The notes: generated from the sequence alone by a model not told the origin. Positions 1-7,431 are shown, numbered from the stretch's first letter. The stretch: DNA of 11,174 bases from JBBSIG01 sp038232215 (GCA_038232215.1 JBBSIG010000075.1:1-11174); one strand, 5' to 3'. Translations and numbers: made by a program.

Positions 1-1076
1 CCCTCGAGCAGCTCGTCGAACGAGTCGGCGAACTTCTGCACGCCCTCCTCCTCGAGCGTGAGCACCACGTCGTCGTAGTCGACGCCGACCCGGGCGAGCT
101 GCTCGAGCAGGCGCTCCGCCTCGTCCACTCCCCGCGTGAGCGTGTCCGTGACCTTTCCGTGATCCTGGAAGGCGTCGATCGTCTCCTGCGGCATCGTGTT
201 CACCGTGTCGGGCCCGATCAGCTCCTCGACGTACATCGTGTCGCGATAGTCGGGGTTCTTGACGGAGGTGGAGGCCCAGAGGCAGCGCTGCCTCGTCGCG
301 CCCTTCCCGGCGAGGTACTCCCAGCGCTCGCCGGAGAACGCCTCCTGGTAGTGCCGGTAGGCGAGCTTCGCGTTTGCGATCGCGAGCTTCCCCTTGAGTC
401 GCAGAGCGTCGCCGCCGATCTCGTCCAGCCGCCTGTCCGCCTCGGTGTCGGCCCGCGAGACGAAGAAGCTCGCCACCGACGCGACGTGCGTCGGGTCGCC
501 CCCGGCCGCGACGAGCCGCTCCAGCCCACGGACGTAAGCCTCGACGACCTCGGCGTAGCGCGCGAGCGAGAAGATCAGGGTCACGTTGATGTTCTTCCCG
601 CCGGCGATCATGTCCTCGATCGCCCCCAGCCCGGGCTTCGTGGCCGGGATCTTCACGTGCAGGTTCGGCTTCTCGATCAGCCCGTGCAGGCGCTTCGCCT
701 GCTCGTAGGTTCCCTCGCGGTCGTAGGCCAGCGTCGGGTCGACCTCCCACGAGACGTAGCCGTCCTGACCCTCGCCCTCGTCCCAGACGCGGCCCAGGAG
801 GTCGCACGCCTCCGCGACGTCGCGGCGGGCGAGCCGGGTGAAGATCTCCGCGGGGTCGGTCTCGCCCTCGTCGAAGAGCTCCTGCAGCTGCTCGTCGTAG
901 GCGTTGCCCTGCGAGATCGCCTTCTGGAAGATCGTCGGGTTGGACGTCACTCCGACGACGGCGTCCTCGCGCATCATCCGCTCGAGCTCGCCCTCGTGTA
1001 GCAGGTCGCGCGAGAGGTAGTCGATCCAGACACTGACGCCGAGCTCGGACAAATCGTGCAGCTTGCTCTTGGCCAT
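1..1076 (-). CDS. tal: Transaldolase, 3' end cut off by the window edge
   Basis: Transaldolase moves a dihydroxyacetone unit between sedoheptulose-7-phosphate and glyceraldehyde-3-phosphate in the cytosolic non-oxidative pentose phosphate pathway. About 358 residues are visible, close to the 360-375 usual for the long actinobacterial type, so only a few C-terminal residues should be missing. The N-terminal signature VTSNPTIF lies at residues 43-50. The Schiff-base lysine is K142, in the motif VKIPAT. Later blocks include GGKNINVTLIFS and WASTSVKNPDY. The ATG at 1076 is chosen because it begins the family-typical N-terminus and has a strong AGGAGG Shine-Dalgarno 5 nt upstream. It is the third gene of a tkt-rpiB-tal operon, 13 nt after the rpiB stop. 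No key residue appears altered. Confidence 0.96.
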   Translation of the reverse strand, partial: MAKSKLHDLSELGVSVWIDYLSRDLLHEGELERMMREDAVVGVTSNPTIFQKAISQGNAYDEQLQELFDEGETDPAEIFTRLARRDVAEACDLLGRVWDEGEGQDGYVSWEVDPTLAYDREGTYEQAKRLHGLIEKPNLHVKIPATKPGLGAIEDMIAGGKNINVTLIFSLARYAEVVEAYVRGLERLVAAGGDPTHVASVASFFVSRADTEADRRLDEIGGDALRLKGKLAIANAKLAYRHYQEAFSGERWEYLAGKGATRQRCLWASTSVKNPDYRDTMYVEELIGPDTVNTMPQETIDAFQDHGKVTDTLTRGVDEAERLLEQLARVGVDYDDVVLTLEEEGVQKFADSFDELLE

Positions 1077-1081
1077 GAGGC

Positions 1082-1087
1082 CCTCCT
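1082..1087 (-). promoter_or_regulatory. Strong ribosome binding site of tal
   Basis: On the minus strand the sequence TGAAAAGGAGGGCCTC precedes the tal ATG. The AGGAGG core sits 5 nt before the start, and the rpiB stop codon TGA lies just upstream of it. This is the best Shine-Dalgarno in the window. It fixes the tal start and suggests that ribosomes finishing rpiB can re-initiate on tal. Confidence 0.75.
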
Positions 1088-1089
1088 TT

Positions 1090-1548
1090 TCAACCACTGG
1101 TCATCGTCCGCTCCATCGCCCTGATCTTGTCCAGGCGGCGGACGTATCGCTCGCCTCCGTCGAAGCTCGCGCCGAGGAACGCGCGGACGAGCTCCGCGGC
1201 GAGCTCTGCGCCGACGATCTCCGAGCCGAGGCAGAGGACGTTCATGTCGTCGTGCTCGACGCCCTGGTGGGCCGAGTACGCATCGTGGCAGATCGCCGCG
1301 CGGACCTCGGCCAGCTTGCACGCGGCGACGGCGGCCCCGACCCCGGAGCCGCAGACGAGGACGCCTCGCTCGGCGGCGCCGCCGAGGACGGCCTCGCCGA
1401 TCTCCCGCGCCTTGTCGGGGTAGTCGACGCTCGGCTCGGGCGCCTCCACTCCCAGGTCGATCGTCTCGTGCCCGAGCGCCTCGACCTCCTCGAGCACCCG
1501 CGCGCGCAGCTTCGTGCCGCGGTGGTCGAACGCGACGGCGACCTTCAA
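1090..1548 (-). CDS. rpiB: Ribose-5-phosphate isomerase B (RpiB/LacAB family)
   Basis: RpiB interconverts ribose-5-phosphate and ribulose-5-phosphate in the pentose phosphate pathway. The product of 152 residues matches the usual 145-160. The N-terminal motif is KVAVAFDHRG. The catalytic loop is VLVCGSGVG with the expected active-site Cys at residue 66, and the later family block is SAHQGVEHDDMNVLCLGS. The stretch after the loop reads AACK where many family members have ANK; this may be a subfamily trait. No ATG or GTG fits the N-terminus. The start taken is TTG at 1548, directly before the conserved KVAVAFDH. It has only a weak AGGG upstream, so translation may depend partly on tkt. The gene lies 58 nt after the tkt stop and 13 nt before tal. 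The start is less certain than the identity. Confidence 0.93.
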   Translation of the reverse strand: MKVAVAFDHRGTKLRARVLEEVEALGHETIDLGVEAPEPSVDYPDKAREIGEAVLGGAAERGVLVCGSGVGAAVAACKLAEVRAAICHDAYSAHQGVEHDDMNVLCLGSEIVGAELAAELVRAFLGASFDGGERYVRRLDKIRAMERTMTSG

Positions 1549-1577
1549 GAGCGCCCTGCGGCGAGCCGCAACCTCGT

Positions 1578-1600
1578 CGCGGGTGGAGGCCCGACCCGCG
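1578..1600 (-). repeat. Inverted repeat (possible RNA hairpin) between tkt and rpiB
   Basis: CGCGGGT and ACCCGCG form a perfect 7-bp stem around a 9-nt loop, inside the 58-nt tkt-rpiB gap. No T-run follows, so it is not a standard intrinsic terminator. It might act as an mRNA-stabilising or processing hairpin that sets the ratio of transketolase to the downstream enzymes. Chance palindromes are common at this G+C content, so function is uncertain. Confidence 0.35.
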
Positions 1601-1606
1601 TGGCGC

Positions 1607-3625
1607 TCACGAGACTCGTTCGAGCAGCGCGGTGGCCTGCTCGACGATGTTGTCCGGCGTGTAGCCGAGCCGCTCGAGCACGGTCGTCCCGGGCGCCGAC
1701 GAGCCGAACCGGTCGAGCGACACCGAGCTGCCGTGATCGCCGACCCACTGCTTCCAGCCGAGGGAGACGCCCGCCTCGACGGCGAGCCGCCCCCGGACGT
1801 CGGGCGGCAGCACCTCGTCGCGGTACTCGGCGGGCTGCTGCTCGAAGAGCTCCCAGCACGGCATCGAGACGACTCTCGCCTTGACACCCTGCCCCGCGAG
1901 CCGCTTCGCCGCCTCCAGCGAGATCCAGACCTCGGAGCCCGTCGCGAGGAGGATCAGGTCGGGAGCGCCGTTCGCGCCCTCCGCCTCCCAGAGCGTGTAC
2001 GCCCCCCGCTCGACGCCCTCCGCCGAGGCGACCTCCGTGCGGTCGAGCGTCGGCACCTTCTGGCGCGTGAGCGAGAGGGCGACGGGCCCTTCCTCCCGCT
2101 CGAGCGCGACCTTCCACGCATAGGCGGTCTCGTTCGCGTCGGCCGGACGGACGAACCAGAGCTGCGGGATCGCGCGCAGAGCCGCATAGTGCTCGACCGG
2201 CTGGTGCGTCGGCCCGTCCTCGCCGAGGCCGACCGAGTCGTGCGTCCAGACCCAGACGACTGGCGCCATCATCAGCGCCGAGAGGCGCACCGCCGGCCGC
2301 ATGTAGTCCGAGAAGATGAGGAACGTGGAGCCGTACGGCTTCACCATGCCGCCGTGGAGCGCGATCCCGTTCACGATCGAGCCCATCGCGTGCTCGCGGA
2401 TCCCGAAGGCGACGTTGCGCCCGGCGTGCGTGGCCGAGAAGACGCCGCCGCCCTCGAACTCCGTCTTGGTCGACTCGACGAGGTCCGCGGCTCCGCCGAT
2501 CATCGTGGGCGTGAACTCCTTGAACGCCTGCATCACCGCTTTGCCGGCGTCGCGGGTGGCCATCGCCTCCCCCGCCGGGAACTCCGGCAGCGCGTCCGCG
2601 TAGCCGGGTCGCGGCTTGCCGGTCTGCACCTGATCCCAGTCCTCGCGCACGGCCGGAAAGGCCGTGCTCCAGCGCTCGAAGCGATCCTTCCACTCCTGCT
2701 CCAGCTCGATCCCTCGGTCGATCTGGCTCATGTGCTCGCGCACCTCGTCCGGCACGAAGAACGTCTGCTCGGGATCCCAGGCGAGTGCCTCCTTCGCCGC
2801 GCGCACCTCGTCGGGGCCGAGCGGCGCGCCGTGCGCCTTCGCCGTGTCCACGGCGTGGGGCGCGCCGTAGCCGATGTGGCTGCGAACGACGATCAGCGAC
2901 GGACGTTCCACCTCGTTCTCCGCCCGGGCGATCGCGCGGTCGAGCGCCTGCAGGTCGTTGACGTCGTCGACGTGCTGGACGTGCCAGCCGTAGGCCTGGA
3001 AGCGCTTGCCCTTGTCCTCAGTCGTGTACGAGAGCGCCGTCGTGCCGTCGATCGTGATGTGGTTGTCGTCGTAGAAGTAGACGAGCTTGCCGAGCCCGAG
3101 GTGGCCCGCGATCGACGCCGCCTCCTGCGAGACGCCCTCCATCAGATCGCCGTCCGAGCAGATGGCGTAGACGCGGTGGTCGACGATCTCGTGGTGCGGC
3201 CGGTTGTAGCGCTCCGCGAGGAAGCGCTCGGCAATCGCGAAGCCGACGCCGTTCGCGAAGCCCTGCCCCAGCGGCCCCGTCGTGGACTCGATTCCCGGCG
3301 TCAGGAAGTGCTCCGGATGCCCGGGGGTGATCGACTGCCACTGGCGAAAGCGCCTGAGCTCCTCGAGCGAGAGGTTGTAGCCGGTCAGGTGCAGCGTCGT
3401 GTACTGGAGGATGCAGGCGTGTCCCGCGGAGAGGATGAAGCGGTCGCGGTCGGGCCAGGCGGGATGCGACGGGCTGTGCCGGAGGTGTTTCGTGTAGAGC
3501 GTGTACGCGAGCGGCGCGAGCGCCATGGCGGTTCCGGGATGGCCGGCGTTCGCGCCCTGCACGGCGTCCATCGAGAGCGTGCGGATCGTGTCGATCGAAA
3601 GCTGGCGAAGGTCGGCGTCTGTCAC
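1607..3625 (-). CDS. tkt: Transketolase
   Basis: This thiamine-diphosphate enzyme moves two-carbon ketol units between sugar phosphates in the pentose phosphate pathway and, in autotrophs, the Calvin cycle. The 672 residues match the usual 650-700. The N-terminal block GANAGHPGTAMALAP contains the substrate-binding His29. The cofactor and metal motif runs from DGD (158-160) to DDNHITIDG (about 186-194). The catalytic glutamate is E411 in GIREHAMG, and HDSVGLGEDGPTHQPVEH follows at 462-479. The GTG at 3625 gives the family-typical N-terminus (TDADLRQLSIDTIRTLSMDAV) and has GGGAG 4-5 nt upstream. The open frame extends further upstream, but without transketolase-like sequence. First gene of a tkt-rpiB-tal operon. 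All recognisable active-site residues are intact. Confidence 0.97.
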   Translation of the reverse strand: MTDADLRQLSIDTIRTLSMDAVQGANAGHPGTAMALAPLAYTLYTKHLRHSPSHPAWPDRDRFILSAGHACILQYTTLHLTGYNLSLEELRRFRQWQSITPGHPEHFLTPGIESTTGPLGQGFANGVGFAIAERFLAERYNRPHHEIVDHRVYAICSDGDLMEGVSQEAASIAGHLGLGKLVYFYDDNHITIDGTTALSYTTEDKGKRFQAYGWHVQHVDDVNDLQALDRAIARAENEVERPSLIVVRSHIGYGAPHAVDTAKAHGAPLGPDEVRAAKEALAWDPEQTFFVPDEVREHMSQIDRGIELEQEWKDRFERWSTAFPAVREDWDQVQTGKPRPGYADALPEFPAGEAMATRDAGKAVMQAFKEFTPTMIGGAADLVESTKTEFEGGGVFSATHAGRNVAFGIREHAMGSIVNGIALHGGMVKPYGSTFLIFSDYMRPAVRLSALMMAPVVWVWTHDSVGLGEDGPTHQPVEHYAALRAIPQLWFVRPADANETAYAWKVALEREEGPVALSLTRQKVPTLDRTEVASAEGVERGAYTLWEAEGANGAPDLILLATGSEVWISLEAAKRLAGQGVKARVVSMPCWELFEQQPAEYRDEVLPPDVRGRLAVEAGVSLGWKQWVGDHGSSVSLDRFGSSAPGTTVLERLGYTPDNIVEQATALLERVS

Positions 3626-3665
3626 GTCGCTCCCAGGTCGAGATTGTCGGGAGATGCTGAGGCGA

Positions 3666-3671
3666 ACGATA
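3666..3671 (-). promoter_or_regulatory. Candidate -10 box for the tkt operon
   Basis: The 130-nt gap between the receiver-GGDEF gene and tkt is less G+C-rich than its surroundings. On the minus strand it holds TATCGT, a TANNNT-type -10 about 40 nt before the tkt GTG, leaving a leader that includes the GGGAG ribosome site. A second hexamer, GACAAT (3643-3648), is closer to the start. I see no convincing -35 for either, so the call is tentative. Confidence 0.3.
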
Positions 3672-3687
3672 CGCGTCTGCCCCCTCC

Positions 3688-3703
3688 CTGCGTGGAGACG
3701 CAG
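3688..3703 (-). repeat. Short inverted repeat upstream of tkt
   Basis: CTGCGT and ACGCAG flank a 4-nt spacer, a perfect 6-bp stem just upstream of the candidate tkt -10. It could be an operator half-site pair, or a weak hairpin after the receiver-GGDEF gene. There is no T-run, so terminator activity is unlikely. No regulator can be named. Confidence 0.25.
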
Positions 3704-3755
3704 CGACCCGCCGCGGCACAGCGCGCGCGTGTGTGCCAACTGTCTGGCGATTGCC

Positions 3756-4661
3756 TCAGGGGCCGGGCGCGCGATCCTCCGCGTCGCCCGTCAGCGACGG
3801 GTCGTACGGAACGACCGTGTCCCCGGCCTCCCGCTTCGCGACTCTCAGCGCGACGTCGGCGGCCGCGAGCAGCTCGGCGCCCGTGCGTCCGTCGTCCGAC
3901 CAGCCGGCGATGCCGGCGGAGAGCGTGGGCAGCAGCTCCGGCGCCTCGCGTACCGCCTCGCGCACCCGCTCGGCCACGCGTACGGCAGCGTCCGGAGCGC
4001 CTCTCACGAGGACCGCGAACCTCTGCCCGCCGACCCGGTAGACCTCCTCGTCGGCGCGCACGTAGCGGAGCGCGATGCGAGCTATCGCGCGCAGGGCGTC
4101 GTCACCCGCGGCACGGCCCTCGACCTCGTTGACGCGCGCGAGACCGTCGACGTCGAGGAGCACGAGCGAGAGCTGCTCGTCCGGGGAGGCGGAGCCGAGC
4201 AGGGACTCCAGCTGCTCGTCGAACGCCCGTCGGTTGGCGAGCCGCGTGAGCGCGTCACCGTGCACCGTGCTCGCACGGCGCAGCACCGACTCGATGCGAC
4301 CCGAGAGCTCGACGTCGTCGAACGGCTTGCCGATGATGTCGTCGGCGCCGGCCCGAAGCCCGCGGATCCGCTCGACCTCCGAGCTCCGCGGGGTCAGCAT
4401 GATGATCGGAACCTCCGAGACCTCGCGGATCCGGCCGAGCGTCCCCCACCCGTCGAGCCCCGGCAGCAGGACGTTCAGGAGGACCACGTCGGGCTCGGCC
4501 GCCGAGATCGCGCGCAGCCCGTCGGGGCCGCGCTCAGCGTCGACCACCCGGTACCCGAGCCGCTCGAGGCGGTGACACAGGGACGCTCGCTCCGGGGCGG
4601 TCTCCTGGACGAGGAGGACCGTTTTCGTACCGGTCCCGCGGGACTCTTCCGCGATCGTCAT
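3756..4661 (-). CDS. Receiver-GGDEF domain protein with degenerate active sites
   Basis: The 301-residue protein has an N-terminal receiver domain (about 13-128) and a C-terminal GGDEF domain (about 136-285), the layout of PleD/WspR-like c-di-GMP response regulators. In the receiver the usual acidic pair is Q19-E20 and the phospho-acceptor Asp is N63 (LLNVLLPGLDG), while T90 and K112 remain. In the GGDEF domain LTRLANRRAF (139-148) and the metal-binding D170 remain, but the signature reads GGQRF (211-215), losing the D/E-E pair. From family knowledge the protein should neither be phosphorylated normally nor make c-di-GMP; a scaffold or nucleotide-sensor role is inferred. The ATG at 4661 has GGGAG just upstream. 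The gene is divergent from the ABC-F gene and lies 130 nt upstream of tkt on the same strand. Confidence 0.9.
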   Translation of the reverse strand: MTIAEESRGTGTKTVLLVQETAPERASLCHRLERLGYRVVDAERGPDGLRAISAAEPDVVLLNVLLPGLDGWGTLGRIREVSEVPIIMLTPRSSEVERIRGLRAGADDIIGKPFDDVELSGRIESVLRRASTVHGDALTRLANRRAFDEQLESLLGSASPDEQLSLVLLDVDGLARVNEVEGRAAGDDALRAIARIALRYVRADEEVYRVGGQRFAVLVRGAPDAAVRVAERVREAVREAPELLPTLSAGIAGWSDDGRTGAELLAAADVALRVAKREAGDTVVPYDPSLTGDAEDRAPGP

Positions 4662-4669
4662 GTCTCCCG

Positions 4670-4698
4670 TCTATCGGCAGACCCCCGCCGCCCCTCAA
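4670..4698 (-). promoter_or_regulatory. Candidate promoter of the receiver-GGDEF gene
   Basis: On the minus strand TTGAGG (4693-4698) and GATAGA (4670-4675) are separated by 17 bp, a plausible -35/-10 pair. The predicted transcript would start about 2 nt before the ATG at 4661 and so exclude the GGGAG ribosome site. Either the promoter lies elsewhere in the 109-nt divergent gap, or the message is nearly leaderless. Confidence 0.3.
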
Positions 4699-4758
4699 GA
4701 GGCTGTCCGGAAAGTGGTCAGGGTGTCGGCGGACGCTCGAGGCGAACCGTGCCGCCTC

Positions 4759-4764
4759 TACCCT
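4759..4764 (+). promoter_or_regulatory. Candidate -10 box for a leaderless ABC-F transcript
   Basis: TACCCT is followed by exactly 6 nt and then the GTG at 4771, the spacing at which transcription would begin on the start codon itself. Leaderless RTG genes of this form are common in actinobacteria. The GAGG directly against the GTG is too close to act as a Shine-Dalgarno. No clear -35 is seen. Confidence 0.4.
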
Positions 4765-4770
4765 ACGAGG

Positions 4771-6636
4771 GTGGCCGTCCTGATTGCCTCCAACCTGCGC
4801 AAGGAGCTCGCCGGCGACCCGCTCTTCGACGGGGTCTCGTTCAAGGTCGAGCGGCGCGACCGGGTCGCGCTGTCCGGCCCGAACGGCGCCGGCAAGACGA
4901 CCCTGCTGCGGGCGCTCGTCGGCGAGACGAGCCTCCACGGCGGCGAGCTCGCCTTCGAGAAGGGCGCGCGCGTCGCGCTCCACGACCAGCGGCCGCCGCT
5001 CGAGCGCAACCTGACGCTCCGCGCCTACGTGCTCGCCGGAGCGGCCGACCTGCTGGCGCTCGAGGGGGAGCTGCGGCGGCTGGAGGAGGCGATGGCGTCA
5101 GGCGACCACGGTGCGGCGACGCTACGGCGCTACTCCGAGGCCCAGGCGCGCCTCGAGCATGCCGGGGGCTACGGTTGGCGCGAGCGCTCGGACGCCGTCC
5201 TGCGCGGGCTCGGCTTCGACGGCGACGACCTCGACCGGCTGCTCACGACGTTCTCGGGCGGCGAGCTGACGCGCGCCTCCCTGGCGCGGGCGCTCGGCGG
5301 CGACCCCGACCTCGTGCTGCTCGACGAGCCGACGAACCACCTCGACGTCGCGAGCCTCGAGTGGCTCGAGCGCGAGCTGCAATCCCTCGACGCCGGGGTG
5401 ATCGTGGTCGCCCACGACCGCTGGTTCCTGGAGGCGGTGACGAACGCGGTGCTAGAGCTCGAGCGAGGCCGCTCGACCTACTTTCCGGGCCCGTGGCACG
5501 CCTGGCGCGAGGAGAAGGCGGCGCGCGCCCTCGCCGCGGCGAAGACGTCGGAGCGGCAGGCGGAGGACATCGCCCGACTCGAGCGCTTCGTCGCCCGTTT
5601 CCGCTACGGGACGAAGTCGCGGCAGGCCCAGGCGAAGCTCAAGCAGATCGGCCGCATCTCGAAGGAGCGGGTGCACGCACCCGCCGCGGCGCGGCGCACG
5701 CTCGGCTTCGAGTTCCTGCGCCCGGCGCGAAGCGGTCGAGTGGTGCTGGAGACGAGAGACCTCGAGCTGGGCGTCCCCGGGCGAACCCTCCTCCGCGACG
5801 CCTCGCTCGCCCTCGAGCGCGGCGAGCACGTCGCCCTCGTAGGACCGAACGGCTCGGGCAAGACGACGCTGCTCGAGACCGTGCTCGGCCGCCGCCCTCC
5901 CGCGTCGGGGGCGGCTCGAATGGGCCACGGGGTGGAGGCGGCGTACTTCTCGCAGCACGAGGTCGAGCTCGACGAGCGCGGGACGGTGCTCGAGTGCACG
6001 CAGGGAGCGACCGGGCTCCAGCGGCCGCAGGCGCAGGCGCTACTCGGCCGCTTCCTGTTCTCGGGCTGGGACGAGCACGAGAAGCCGGTCGTCGCGCTCT
6101 CGGGCGGCGAGCGCCGCCGGCTCGCGCTCGCGCTCGTCGTCGCCTCGGGGGCGAACTTCCTCGTCCTCGACGAGCCGACGAACCACCTCGACCTCGAGAG
6201 CCGGGAGGCGCTCGAGGCGGCGCTCGAGGCGTTCCCGGGCACCGTCCTGCTCGTCTCGCACGACCGGGCCCTGCTCGACGCGGTCGCCGAGCGGACGCTC
6301 GCCATCGAGGGAGGCGAGCTGCGCTCGTACGACGGCGGGTGGGCGGACTACGTCCGCGCGCGCGAGGAGCGGAGTACGCCGCCTCCGCCGGCGCCGAAAG
6401 GCCCGTCGAAGCAGAAGCCCCGCCGGGCCGGGCCGGAGCGGGCGCGGCCGACCCAGCTCGAGCGGCTGGAGGCTCAGATCACGGCGGCGGAGGGGCGGGT
6501 CTCGGAGCTCGAGCGCTCGCTCGCCGAGGACTGGGCCGACGTGGACGCCCTCTCGGCTCACCGCCGCTCGCGCGAGGAGCTCGAGGCGCTGCTCGCCCGC
6601 TGGGAGGAGCTCTTCGAGCGGGCACAGGCGACGTGA
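4771..6636 (+). CDS. ABC-F family ATPase (EttA/Uup-type translation factor)
   Basis: The protein carries two ABC ATPase domains and no membrane segments, the mark of ABC-F proteins, which bind the ribosomal E site and assist stalled translation or give antibiotic protection. Domain 1 has Walker A GPNGAGKTT (36-44), signature SGGE (162-165), Walker B LVLLDEPTNHLD (181-192) and the switch His in HDR (215-217). Domain 2 has GPNGSGKTT (358-366), SGGER (444-448), LVLDEPTNHLD (464-474) and HDR (497-499). A charged inter-domain linker (about 245-315) corresponds to the tRNA-contacting arm. A Pro/Lys-rich stretch (536-560) leads to a C-terminal coiled coil (about 562-617), as in Uup. With 621 residues it is full length. 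The GTG at 4771 is chosen for the N-terminus and promoter spacing; in-frame GTGs at 4714 and 4723 are alternatives. Which ABC-F subfamily it belongs to cannot be settled from motifs. Confidence 0.94.
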   Translation: MAVLIASNLRKELAGDPLFDGVSFKVERRDRVALSGPNGAGKTTLLRALVGETSLHGGELAFEKGARVALHDQRPPLERNLTLRAYVLAGAADLLALEGELRRLEEAMASGDHGAATLRRYSEAQARLEHAGGYGWRERSDAVLRGLGFDGDDLDRLLTTFSGGELTRASLARALGGDPDLVLLDEPTNHLDVASLEWLERELQSLDAGVIVVAHDRWFLEAVTNAVLELERGRSTYFPGPWHAWREEKAARALAAAKTSERQAEDIARLERFVARFRYGTKSRQAQAKLKQIGRISKERVHAPAAARRTLGFEFLRPARSGRVVLETRDLELGVPGRTLLRDASLALERGEHVALVGPNGSGKTTLLETVLGRRPPASGAARMGHGVEAAYFSQHEVELDERGTVLECTQGATGLQRPQAQALLGRFLFSGWDEHEKPVVALSGGERRRLALALVVASGANFLVLDEPTNHLDLESREALEAALEAFPGTVLLVSHDRALLDAVAERTLAIEGGELRSYDGGWADYVRAREERSTPPPPAPKGPSKQKPRRAGPERARPTQLERLEAQITAAEGRVSELERSLAEDWADVDALSAHRRSREELEALLARWEELFERAQAT

Positions 6637-7169
6637 CGCGCTGGGCCGTGCACGGCGAGCAGTCCGTCTACGAGAGCGCCTGGGTCAGCCTGCGGCTGAC
6701 CGACGTGGAGCTCCCGGACGGGACGCGCTTTCCCCACCACGTCGTACGGATGCACCGCGACGCGGTCGGCACGATCGCGGTCGACCCGGAGCGCGGGATC
6801 CTGCTGATCCGCAGGCATCGCTTCGTCACCGACACGTGGGGCTGGGAGATCCCCGCCGGCGCGATCGACGACGGCGAGACCCCCGACCAGGCCGCCGCCC
6901 GCGAGTGCCTCGAGGAGACCGGTTGGCGCCCGGGGCCGCTGACCGAGATCGGCTGGTCGTTCCCGTCGAACGGGCTCATGGATCAGCGCTTCCGCTGGTT
7001 CGTGGCGGCGGGCGCCGAGCACGTCGGCGAGCCGAGCGATCTCGCCGAGGTCGAGCGGGTCGAGTGGAGGCCGGTCGAGACCGTGCGCGCGCTGCTCGCG
7101 ACCGACGAGCTGCGGGACGGGCTCTCCGTCAGCGGCCTGGCGCTGGCGCTCGCACGGGGGCACGCATGA
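6633..7169 (+). CDS. Nudix hydrolase, ADP-ribose pyrophosphatase-like
   Basis: The 178-residue protein contains a complete Nudix box (G-x5-E-x7-R-E-U-x-E-E-x-G-U) at residues 76-98, with the metal-binding core RECLEETGW. Upstream lie IAVDPERGILLIRRHRF and WEIPAGAIDDGE, which resemble ADP-ribose pyrophosphatases (NudF/Nudt5-like) that split ADP-ribose into AMP and ribose-5-phosphate. Substrate choice is inferred. The GTG start overlaps the ABC-F stop by 4 nt (GTGA), so the two are probably translationally coupled; there is no separate promoter or clear ribosome site. The 3' end overlaps the convergent NIPSNAP-like gene by 41 nt. Confidence 0.93.
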   Translation: MTRWAVHGEQSVYESAWVSLRLTDVELPDGTRFPHHVVRMHRDAVGTIAVDPERGILLIRRHRFVTDTWGWEIPAGAIDDGETPDQAAARECLEETGWRPGPLTEIGWSFPSNGLMDQRFRWFVAAGAEHVGEPSDLAEVERVEWRPVETVRALLATDELRDGLSVSGLALALARGHA

Positions 7170-7431
7170 GCCGGGTGTCGACCGCGACCAGGTGACGGTC
7201 GGGGTCGGGCGAGACACGGTCGAGCGCGGCACGGCATGCGGACTCGGCCGCCTCGAAGTCGCCGTCGTGGCCCGCGATCCAGACGAACGTCTCGCCGCCG
7301 TCCTCGAGCCAGGGCCCGAGAATCGAGAAGCCGTGCTGGAGCCGTAGCGGGCGGATGCGCTCGTGCCATTCGGCGACGAACGAGTCGGCCGCTCCCGGGC
7401 GGACGGCGTAGACGCGGAGCTGGAAGCGCAT
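7129..7431 (-). CDS. NIPSNAP-like small dimeric alpha/beta-barrel protein
   Basis: The 100-residue product begins MRFQLRVYAVRPGAADSF, followed by an EWHERIRPLRLQHGF helix, GPWLEDGGETFVWIAGHDGD, and PDPDRHLVAVDTRLMRAPV near the end. This is the strand-helix-strand pattern of NIPSNAP/ferredoxin-like dimeric barrel proteins of about 100 residues. Function in this family is poorly defined; some members are monooxygenase-like or stress-related. No catalytic residue can be assigned here. Its ATG shares one base with the stop of the ANTAR regulator (TGATG), so it is the last gene of the kinase-regulator operon and probably translated by re-initiation. Its last 41 nt lie antisense to the end of the Nudix gene. 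Confidence 0.85.
   Translation of the reverse strand: MRFQLRVYAVRPGAADSFVAEWHERIRPLRLQHGFSILGPWLEDGGETFVWIAGHDGDFEAAESACRAALDRVSPDPDRHLVAVDTRLMRAPVRAPAPGR

Noticed and set aside
159..1001. Plus-strand open frame opposite transaldolase
   Set aside because: Antisense to a well-supported tal gene; the translation has no recognisable motif.
1514..4132. Long plus-strand open frame (872 codons) opposite transketolase
   Set aside because: It is antisense to tkt and rpiB, both with full catalytic motifs. Its translation is Arg/Leu/Asp/Val-rich with no domain, as expected of a shadow frame in G+C-rich DNA.
3501..7169. Single 1222-codon plus-strand open frame reaching the Nudix hydrolase
   Set aside because: Only its last 178 codons are coding (the Nudix gene). 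The rest is out of frame with the ABC-F gene or antisense to the receiver-GGDEF gene and tkt.
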